Shown here: positions 5,860 through 11,140 of the stretch, in pieces
Layout: each line of letters opens with the position of its first letter
Position numbering within the stretch: position 1 is the first letter of the stretch
Assembly: GCA_937958075.1 (NCBI GenBank)
Contig: CALFFB010000283.1
Coordinates: forward strand, 1 to 11,140
Direction: 5' to 3'
Length of the DNA stretch: 11,140 nt
From: an uncultured Geobacteraceae bacterium
Lineage (GTDB): Bacteria > Desulfobacterota > Desulfuromonadia > Desulfuromonadales > Geopsychrobacteraceae
The notes under the pieces: model-generated
The model's input: only the letters and a program-made list of their open reading frames with translations
The model's database searches: none
Told to the model about the DNA's origin: nothing
Program-made: the position numbers and the translations under genes

Positions 5860-6777
5860 TCATCCTGCCGGCTCACCGAAACTGAGCAGCTGATAGACTG
5901 TAGCTACCCGTGTCATGGTGACACCGGCGGCTTCCGCGTGGCGCAGGGGGATGGCAAAGATAGCGTCAAGTTCCAGGGGGCGGCCCTCTTCGCGGTCGAT
6001 CTGCATGCTCGGCCGATAGTGATCCATGGCGTCGGTAAAGGTGATCATCTGCTGACTGAAGCCGGGACCATCGATAGGCCGGCTCGGGCCCTGGGCATTG
6101 GCGCCGGCAATCACCTCCAGCATCAAGTCCCGCACCAGCGCCCTGATGTGAGGACAGGCCAGCAGAGCGGTGACGTCCTGCTGCATGAGGGCCGAGAGGC
6201 CATTGAAGGGGATGTTCCACACCAGTTTTTCCCAGCGTGCCCGGCGCAGGTCGCCAACCGCCTCACACGGAACCCCGGCGTTCTGAAACAGGGCGGCAAG
6301 GCGTTGGCTGCGTGGGGACAGGCCACCGGTAAACTCGCCGAGACGAATCCTGCCTTCACCAAGGTGATGGACAACCCCCGGTTTGCCGCGATTGCTGCAC
6401 AAAAAGGCAACGCCGCCGAGGATGTTCTGTTCTCCAAAAAGCTCAGCCAGAAATTCTTCGTTTCCCAAGCCGTTCTGAAGGGTCAGGATTGCAGTATCGT
6501 TACCAATAAGGGGCTGGAGCAGAGGAGCTAGATGATCGTTGGCAAAGGTTTTCAGGCCGACCAGCACCAGGTCGGCAGGGCCGATTTCCGCCGGTGTGCG
6601 GTAGCCCCTGACCTGCGCCAGATGAAAGTCTCCATGGGGAGAGTGGACCTGTAGACCGCACGTCATGACAGCATCATAGTCGCGGCGCAGCAGAAAATGA
6701 ACATCCGCACCGCTGCGCTGCAGCATGGCTCCGTAGTACAGGCCCAGGGCCCCCGCGCCGACAACCGCTATCTTCAT
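5860..6777 (-). CDS. panE: 2-dehydropantoate 2-reductase (ketopantoate reductase), PanE/ApbA family
   Basis: 305 residues, the usual length for the family. It catalyses NADPH-dependent reduction of ketopantoate to pantoate in pantothenate and coenzyme A synthesis, in the cytoplasm. The N-terminal Rossmann domain has GAGALG (7-12) and the KT pair K76/T77; NGLGNEE (102-108) matches the family core. The C-terminal domain has the catalytic lysine in RWEKLVWN (K184), N188 and N192, S257, and the substrate-binding glutamate in RPLELDAI (E269). The start ATG has AGAGG about 8 bases upstream. It is transcribed away from carD. The response regulator gene follows 158 bases downstream on the same strand, apparently a separate unit. 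Paralogues act on other 2-keto acids, so the exact substrate is inferred. Confidence 0.88.
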   Translation of the reverse strand: MKIAVVGAGALGLYYGAMLQRSGADVHFLLRRDYDAVMTCGLQVHSPHGDFHLAQVRGYRTPAEIGPADLVLVGLKTFANDHLAPLLQPLIGNDTAILTLQNGLGNEEFLAELFGEQNILGGVAFLCSNRGKPGVVHHLGEGRIRLGEFTGGLSPRSQRLAALFQNAGVPCEAVGDLRRARWEKLVWNIPFNGLSALMQQDVTALLACPHIRALVRDLMLEVIAGANAQGPSRPIDGPGFSQQMITFTDAMDHYRPSMQIDREEGRPLELDAIFAIPLRHAEAAGVTMTRVATVYQLLSFGEPAG

Positions 6778-6968
6778 AAGATCTGCCTCTTTCGTTCACT
6801 GGACCAGAGGTCTGCTGCCGTGTCCGCCGGCCGGAAGTCCGAGTTTGCAATAAACCCGTTGATCCGGCGAGCCATTTATCGCTCTGCCACGTTAGCACAG
6901 CCCCGATTTTACCCTCCAGCAAAAACCGTTTTCCCCGAAAAATCAAATTCTTATAACCAAGGAATAGT

Positions 6969-6997
6969 TTGACCATCGAAAAGGCTTGTGCTATAGT
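6969..6997 (+). promoter_or_regulatory. Sigma-70 promoter of carD
   Basis: TTGACC (6969-6974) and TATAGT (6992-6997) with the ideal 17-base spacing. Transcription would begin near 7004, leaving a short leader with AAGGAG (7013-7018) before the TTG start of carD. The rest of the 248-base gap to panE shows no clear site for the other strand. Confidence 0.8.
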
Positions 6998-7025
6998 CAG
7001 TGGGTCGAGCTAAAGGAGCAGAGCC

Positions 7026-7505
7026 TTGTTTAAAATCGGTGATATGGCAGTCTATCCGACCCAGGGGGTCGGGGTAATTGAAGATATCGAAGTTCGTGAA
7101 TACTCCGGGCAAAGCCAGAAATACTACATATTGCGCCTGATCGATACGGATATGCGCATCATGGTGCCCGTCGGCAACGCCAAAAGTGTCGGCATGCGTC
7201 GCCTCATTGACCAGACCCGGATTACCGGCATCTTTGATGCCCTGGCGGAACCTGCCGAATGTGGCAAGATCGCCTCCTGGAGCCGTCGTCAGCGGGAATA
7301 TCAGGACAAGCTTAAAACCGGCAACCTGCTGGAGGTCGCTGAGGTGCTGCGCGATCTTTATCAGATCAGAAGCTCCAAGGAGCTTTCTTACGGCGAGAAG
7401 AAAGTCCTCGAGCAGGCGCGCAAGCTGCTGGTGACGGAAGTCGCTTTGGCCGAAGGGGCCAAAGAGGATCAGGTGACACAACGACTTGAAAGTATTTTCC
7501 ATTAA
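7026..7505 (+). CDS. carD: CarD-family RNA polymerase-binding transcription regulator
   Basis: 159 residues. The start is a TTG at 7026, supported by AAGGAG seven bases upstream and by the protein beginning MFKIGDMAVYPTQGVG as in the family. The N-terminal Tudor-like RNA polymerase interaction domain (about 1-62) binds the beta subunit; the C-terminal helical domain (about 72-159) contacts the upstream edge of the open promoter. W85, in ASWSRR, falls at the same number as the tryptophan that wedges the bubble in M. tuberculosis CarD, followed by basic residues R87, R88 and R90. The terminal signature KELSYGEKK and ARKLL is typical. It stabilises open complexes at housekeeping promoters. It is followed by ispD with an 80-base gap and no terminator, so the genes are probably co-transcribed. 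Confidence 0.9.
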   Translation: MFKIGDMAVYPTQGVGVIEDIEVREYSGQSQKYYILRLIDTDMRIMVPVGNAKSVGMRRLIDQTRITGIFDALAEPAECGKIASWSRRQREYQDKLKTGNLLEVAEVLRDLYQIRSSKELSYGEKKVLEQARKLLVTEVALAEGAKEDQVTQRLESIFH

Positions 7506-7585
7506 CATATCGCATGAAAAATTTGATTACATAAGGCCGGGTGCTGTTCGCATCTGGTCTTTCTTTTTGTCAGCGGGGCCTTGTC

Positions 7586-8323
7586 ATGTCCGTGGTTGAA
7601 TCTGCCTCACCGAAAGCTGTCCTGTTGATTCCCGCCGCCGGCAGTGGTCGTCGCATGGGGGGGTCGGTCAGTAAACAGTATTTGCAGCTGGCCGGGCGTC
7701 CCCTCCTCGCCCATACCCTTGCCCTGTTTGACAGCCATCCGCTGGTGGAGGCGATCTACCCGATTGTGCCGGCAGAGGATCATGATTACTGCCGCGAGGA
7801 GATTGTTTCAAAGTACCGATTCACCAAAGTCAAACGGCTCATTGCCGGGGGGGCGCAGCGCCAGGATTCTGTACGCAACGGCTTTCTGGCCCTTGCCGGC
7901 GACGGTTATGACCAACCCCGGCGCCCGGTATTGATTCATGACGGCGCCCGCCCCCTGTTCGATCCGCGTCTGCTGCCGGAGCTGCTCCACCAGGTTGACC
8001 GACAGGGGGCCTGTATCGTCGCGGTGCCGGTGAAGGATACCATCAAGCAGGTAGCGGCTGGTCGCATCATCGCCTCGCCCGAGCGGGAGTCGTTGTGGCA
8101 GGCCCAGACCCCCCAGGGATTCCAGTATCACGTATTGGAACAGGCTTTTTCCCGGGCCGGGGATGGGCCGTTGCCGGCAACCGATGATGCCGCCCTGGTG
8201 GCAGCCGCCGGATTTTCTGTTGCTGTCGTTCCGGGGGATGACCGCAATCTGAAAATCACCACGCCGGCGGATCTGGTCATCGCGGCGGCACTGCTTGACA
8301 GCTGTCGGGAGGAATCGGCATGA
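7586..8323 (+). CDS. ispD: 2-C-methyl-D-erythritol 4-phosphate cytidylyltransferase
   Basis: Third step of the MEP isoprenoid pathway: MEP plus CTP gives CDP-methylerythritol and pyrophosphate. 245 residues from the ATG at 7586. A GTG at 7541 would add 15 residues with AAGG only 4 bases before it; the ATG gives a family-like N terminus but has only a weak GGGG ribosome site, so the start is not certain. Motifs in order: nucleotide-binding PAAGSGRRMGG near the N terminus, SKQYLQLAGRPLL, GGAQRQDSV, IHDGARP, VPVKDTIK, QTPQGFQ and TDDAALV. The stop codon overlaps the start of ispF by 4 bases (ATGA), so translation is coupled. Confidence 0.92.
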   Translation: MSVVESASPKAVLLIPAAGSGRRMGGSVSKQYLQLAGRPLLAHTLALFDSHPLVEAIYPIVPAEDHDYCREEIVSKYRFTKVKRLIAGGAQRQDSVRNGFLALAGDGYDQPRRPVLIHDGARPLFDPRLLPELLHQVDRQGACIVAVPVKDTIKQVAAGRIIASPERESLWQAQTPQGFQYHVLEQAFSRAGDGPLPATDDAALVAAAGFSVAVVPGDDRNLKITTPADLVIAAALLDSCREESA

Positions 8324-8835
8324 TGCGCGTCGGTCAGGGTTATGATGTCCACCGGCTGGTCAGTGACCGCCCGCTGATTCTGGGGGGTGTGACCATTCCC
8401 TACGAACGGGGGCTCCTCGGTCATTCCGATGCCGATGTCCTGCTGCACGCCATTTGTGACGCGCTCCTGGGAGCCGTGGCCGCCGGTGATATCGGCCGTC
8501 ACTTTCCCGACAGCGACCCGCAATACAAGGGCTGTGACAGCCGTCTGCTGCTGCGCAAGGTGATCGCGCTGCTGGCGGCAAAAGGCTATGGCGTTGCAAA
8601 TCTGGACGCTACCCTCATCTGTCAGCAGCCGAAACTCGCACCCCACATCCCGGCGATGACAGGCAATATCGCAGCGGATTGTCGTGTGCCCGAAGACCTG
8701 ATCAACATCAAGGCGACCACCACCGAGCACCTTGGCTTCTGTGGCCGTGGTGAGGGCATTGCCGCCAATGCCGTCGTTTTACTTGTCCCATCAACCACAA
8801 CCGGGCCCGCTTGCCGCGCGGCGCTGCTTACCTGA
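8320..8835 (+). CDS. ispF: 2-C-methyl-D-erythritol 2,4-cyclodiphosphate synthase
   Basis: Fifth step of the MEP pathway: cyclises CDP-ME 2-phosphate to MEcPP with release of CMP. 171 residues; GGAGG precedes the first of two adjacent ATGs (8320 and 8323). If the second were used, the metal ligands would number D8, H10 and H42 as in E. coli (D9, H11, H43 from the first). Other motifs: GHSDADVLLHA (34-44), GDIGRHFPDSDP, INIKATTTE and GFCGRGEGIAA. The C terminus extends about 12 residues past the usual family end. ispE is not in this window. The overlap with ispD and the 14-base gap to glnS point to one transcript. Confidence 0.93.
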   Translation: MMRVGQGYDVHRLVSDRPLILGGVTIPYERGLLGHSDADVLLHAICDALLGAVAAGDIGRHFPDSDPQYKGCDSRLLLRKVIALLAAKGYGVANLDATLICQQPKLAPHIPAMTGNIAADCRVPEDLINIKATTTEHLGFCGRGEGIAANAVVLLVPSTTTGPACRAALLT

Positions 8836-8849
8836 TACCGAGGTTGTCC

Positions 8850-10517
8850 ATGAGCACCACCGAACCGACTGTTGCGTCAAATTTTATCCGTACCCTGATC
8901 AGCGATGATCTGGCGACCGCTCGCCGTGACCGGGTGATCACCCGCTTTCCACCCGAACCCAACGGCTATCTGCATATCGGCCACGCCAAGAGTATCTGCA
9001 TCAATTTCGGTCTGGCCCGGGAGTTCGGCGGCCGTTGTCACCTGCGCTTTGATGATACCAATCCGAGCAAAGAAGAGGCGGAGTATGTCGAGGCGATCAA
9101 GGAGGATATTCACTGGCTCGGTTTTGATTGGGGAGAACATCTCTATTTTGCGTCGGATTATTTCGGACAGCTCTACCAGTGGGCGGTGCAGCTGATCAAG
9201 GCCGGAAAAGCCTATGTCGACAGCCAGAGTGCCGATGAAATGCGCGAAAACCGCGGCACCCTGACGGAAGCCGGCACCGAAAGCCCTTACCGCAAGCGCA
9301 GTGTCGAAGAGAATCTCGATCTGTTCGAGCGCATGAAGAATGGGGAATTCCCGGACGGCAGCCACGTGCTGCGGGCCAAAATTGATATGGCGGCGCCCAA
9401 TATCAACCTGCGCGATCCGGCCATGTACCGGATTCTGCGAGCGCACCACCACCGCACCGGCAACGACTGGTGCATCTATCCCATGTACGACTTCGCTCAC
9501 GGCCAGGGAGATTCCATCGAAGGGGTGACCCACTCCATCTGTACCCTCGAATTCGAGGATCACCGCCCCCTGTACGACTGGTTTATCCGCGAGCTTGGTA
9601 TCTTCGCGCCCCAGCAGATTGAATTTGCCCGGCTGAATCTCAGTTACACGGTGATGAGCAAACGCAAGCTGCTGCAACTCGTAAAAGAAAAGTACGTCAA
9701 CGGTTGGGACGATCCACGCATGCCCACTATCTCCGGTATGCGTCGCCGTGGTTACCCGCCGGCGGCGATCCGCACTTTCTGCGAACGCATCGGTGTCGGC
9801 CGGGGGGCAAGCTGGATCGAACTGTCGGTGCTGGAAGAATGCGTCCGTGAACAGCTCAACGAGACAGCGCCACGACGCCAGGTGGTCACCGACCCCCTCA
9901 AGGTGGTGATCACCAACTATCCGGAAGATCGTGTTGAAGAGCTCACGGCCCCCAACCATCCCCAGCAGCCCGAGGCCGGCAATCGCACCCTTCCCTTCGG
10001 GCGCGAACTCTATATCGACCGCGATGATTTCATGGAGAATCCGCCGAAAAAGTTCTTCCGCCTGGCGCCCGGTCGTGAAGTGCGTCTGCGCAACGCCTAT
10101 ATCATCCGCTGTGACGAGGTTGTCCACGACGCTCAGGGTCAGGTTACGGAGCTGCGTTGCCATGCCGATCTTGATACCCTGGGGAAAAATCCGGCCGACG
10201 GGCGCAAGGTCAAGGGGATCATCCACTGGGTAGCGGCAGGCCATGCGGTACCTGTCGAGATTCGTCAGTATGATCGACTTTTCCAACTGGAGAACCCCGA
10301 CAAGGCCGCCAATTATCTGGAGGCGTTGAATCCTGAATCCCTGAAAATTGTGACAGGGCTGGCCGAGCCGGAATTGCTTAATGCAAAGCCCGGAGAGGGC
10401 TTTCAGTTTGAGCGCGTCGGTTACTTCACTGCTGACAGCAAGGATTCGAAGTCAGGAAAACCGGTATTTAACCGCACCGTGACCCTGCGCGACACCTGGG
10501 AGAAAATCAGGGAATAG
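8850..10517 (+). CDS. glnS: Glutaminyl-tRNA synthetase
   Basis: 555 residues, class I synthetase that charges tRNA-Gln with glutamine in the cytoplasm. The ATG at 8850 has GAGGT five bases upstream; a TTG at 8811 would overlap ispF and is less likely. The catalytic fold carries HIGH at 42-45 after FPPEPNGYL and the KMSKS-type loop VMSKRK (268-273). FPPEPNGYLHIGHAKS and RFDDTNP mark GlnRS and not bacterial GluRS. The C-terminal half forms the two anticodon-binding beta barrels, with the FMENPPKKFFRL stretch typical of GlnRS. Possession of GlnRS means direct charging of tRNA-Gln, which only some deltaproteobacteria use in place of the GatCAB route. Last gene of the carD block; no clear terminator is seen after it. 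Confidence 0.95.
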   Translation: MSTTEPTVASNFIRTLISDDLATARRDRVITRFPPEPNGYLHIGHAKSICINFGLAREFGGRCHLRFDDTNPSKEEAEYVEAIKEDIHWLGFDWGEHLYFASDYFGQLYQWAVQLIKAGKAYVDSQSADEMRENRGTLTEAGTESPYRKRSVEENLDLFERMKNGEFPDGSHVLRAKIDMAAPNINLRDPAMYRILRAHHHRTGNDWCIYPMYDFAHGQGDSIEGVTHSICTLEFEDHRPLYDWFIRELGIFAPQQIEFARLNLSYTVMSKRKLLQLVKEKYVNGWDDPRMPTISGMRRRGYPPAAIRTFCERIGVGRGASWIELSVLEECVREQLNETAPRRQVVTDPLKVVITNYPEDRVEELTAPNHPQQPEAGNRTLPFGRELYIDRDDFMENPPKKFFRLAPGREVRLRNAYIIRCDEVVHDAQGQVTELRCHADLDTLGKNPADGRKVKGIIHWVAAGHAVPVEIRQYDRLFQLENPDKAANYLEALNPESLKIVTGLAEPELLNAKPGEGFQFERVGYFTADSKDSKSGKPVFNRTVTLRDTWEKIRE

Positions 10518-10585
10518 GAATGGATCAGGCTCGCGGGCCAGGGCGCAGAAAGGTCTGTGGAACCAGTCGTCGGCCAAAATCCGGA

Positions 10586-10614
10586 TTGACAAAACCCTGG
10601 AACGTGCGTACGAT
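10586..10614 (+). promoter_or_regulatory. Promoter of the toxin-antitoxin pair
   Basis: A perfect TTGACA (10586-10591), 17 bases, then TACGAT (10609-10614). Transcription would start about 10621, inside the operator palindrome, so bound repressor would block polymerase directly. Confidence 0.8.
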
Positions 10615-10628
10615 TTAGCGTACGCTAA
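10607..10628. promoter_or_regulatory. YefM-YoeB type operator: two CGTACG cores
   Basis: Two CGTACG hexamers (10607-10612 and 10619-10624) have centres 12 bases apart. The second sits in a perfect 14-base palindrome TTAGCGTACGCTAA (10615-10628); the first is a bare hexamer overlapping the -10 box. A long plus a short palindrome with identical cores is the layout known for the E. coli yefM-yoeB operator, where the core is TGTACA. Autorepression by the antitoxin and toxin complex is inferred. Confidence 0.75.
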
Positions 10629-10638
10629 GGAGGCGACA

Positions 10639-10881
10639 ATGACAACAATAACAGCAACAGAAGCCAGAAAGCTTCTTTACAAGCTCCTTGATGATGTTTC
10701 CGAAACCCATGAGCCCATTCAGATTACCGGCAAGCGCAACAACGCCGTCCTGGTGTCTGAAGATGACTGGCGCGCTATTCAGGAGAGCCTCTATCTGCAT
10801 TCAATCCCCGGTATGAAGGAATCAATTGTTGACGGTATGAATACGCCCGTCGATGACTGCAATGAGGAGCTGGATTGGTGA
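10639..10881 (+). CDS. yefM: Antitoxin, YefM/Phd family
   Basis: 80 residues, ATG preceded by AAGGAGG. The N-terminal part, TTITATEARKLLYKLLDDV, with ITGKRNNAVLVSEDDWRAIQESLYLHS, is the DNA-binding and dimer domain of the Phd/YefM family. The acidic C terminus (about 58-80, ending DDCNEELDW) would wrap and block the toxin. It lies after glnS with its own promoter and operator, and overlaps the toxin gene by 4 bases (GTGA), which couples translation. Confidence 0.92.
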   Translation: MTTITATEARKLLYKLLDDVSETHEPIQITGKRNNAVLVSEDDWRAIQESLYLHSIPGMKESIVDGMNTPVDDCNEELDW

Positions 10882-11140
10882 ACTGGAAGCTGGTCTACAC
10901 CAGGCAGGCACAAAAAGACGCCAAAAAACTTGCCGCATCTGGTTTGAAACCAAAAGCACAGCACTTGCTTGACCTTCTTGCAGAGAACCCCTTCCAACAT
11001 CCACCACCCTACGAAAAACTTGTCGGCGATCTGGCGGGTGCTTATTCGCGCCGCATCAACATCAGGCACCGGCTTGTCTATCAGGTTATAGAGGGGAGTC
11101 GTACGGTAAAGGTACTGCGGATGTGGACGCATTATGAATA
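10878..11140 (+). CDS. yoeB: Toxin, YoeB/Txe family mRNA endoribonuclease (stop codon cut by window end)
   Basis: Starts at GTG overlapping the antitoxin stop. 87 residues are readable, ending WTHYE, followed by TA, so only the last base of a probable stop codon is missing. The sequence follows E. coli YoeB over its core: PYEKLVGDLAGAYSRRI, NIRHRLVYQV, and the C-terminal THY. The catalytic residues fall at matching places: E46, R65, and H85/Y86 (H83/Y84 in E. coli). YoeB binds the ribosomal A site and cuts messenger RNA during translation. The sequence appears intact, so the pair is probably active. Confidence 0.9.
   Translation, partial: MNWKLVYTRQAQKDAKKLAASGLKPKAQHLLDLLAENPFQHPPPYEKLVGDLAGAYSRRINIRHRLVYQVIEGSRTVKVLRMWTHYE

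Noticed and set aside
4277..5893. A 538-codon open frame on the plus strand opposite the response regulator
   Set aside because: It is the antisense shadow of an intact NtrC-family gene; its translation shows no domain and rises from GC-rich codon use.
8877..10286. A 469-codon open frame on the minus strand opposite glnS
   Set aside because: Antisense shadow of a clearly functional glnS; no recognisable motif in the translation.
10518..11140. A mobile element carrying the toxin-antitoxin pair
   Set aside because: No transposase, integrase, terminal inverted repeats or target duplication can be seen within the window.

Overview
The window looks like a chromosomal segment of a deltaproteobacterium, most likely of the order Desulfuromonadales (Geobacter/Pelobacter/Desulfuromonas relatives). 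This is inferred from moderately high GC, a carD-ispD-ispF block, sigma-54/NtrC-type regulation, and a sensor kinase with c-type heme motifs in its periplasmic domain. No ribosomal RNA or tRNA is present and the species cannot be named from the sequence alone.

Region 1 (1-2211). A minus-strand operon of four small membrane-protein genes reads leftward from about 1840 to a clear intrinsic terminator at 144-176. The genes alternate between two sister families, called B and A here: B1 (1542-1766), A1 (1245-1466), B2 (929-1156) and a chimeric A2 (223-888). Each family member has a signal peptide or leading hydrophobic segment, a short outside segment, one membrane segment and a short charged tail. 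In A2 the A-type membrane module is fused in frame behind a receiver-like (REC) domain. A good sigma-54 (-24/-12) promoter precedes B1, and the 340-base gene-free stretch behind it holds candidate regulator sites: an IHF-like site, two GGGCGTATA repeats and a strong hairpin. I do not recognise this operon as a described system; it is the best candidate here for something new.

Region 2 (2212-5701). A small membrane protein with a C-terminal zinc ribbon is followed by a membrane histidine kinase whose periplasmic domain carries CAFCH and CYTAACH heme-attachment motifs. Convergent to it lies an NtrC-type sigma-54 response regulator. The kinase and regulator are probably partners that sense redox state or a small ligand through heme. 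Their closeness to a sigma-54 promoter suggests, without proving, that they drive the region 1 operon.

Region 3 (5860-10517). A PanE/ApbA-type 2-dehydropantoate 2-reductase on the minus strand is divergent from a plus-strand housekeeping run: carD (RNA polymerase-binding regulator, TTG start, good sigma-70 promoter), ispD and ispF (two steps of the MEP isoprenoid pathway, overlapping by 4 bases) and glnS.

Region 4 (10518-11140). A YefM-YoeB type toxin-antitoxin pair with its own promoter and a palindromic operator. The toxin reading frame reaches the window edge within its stop codon.
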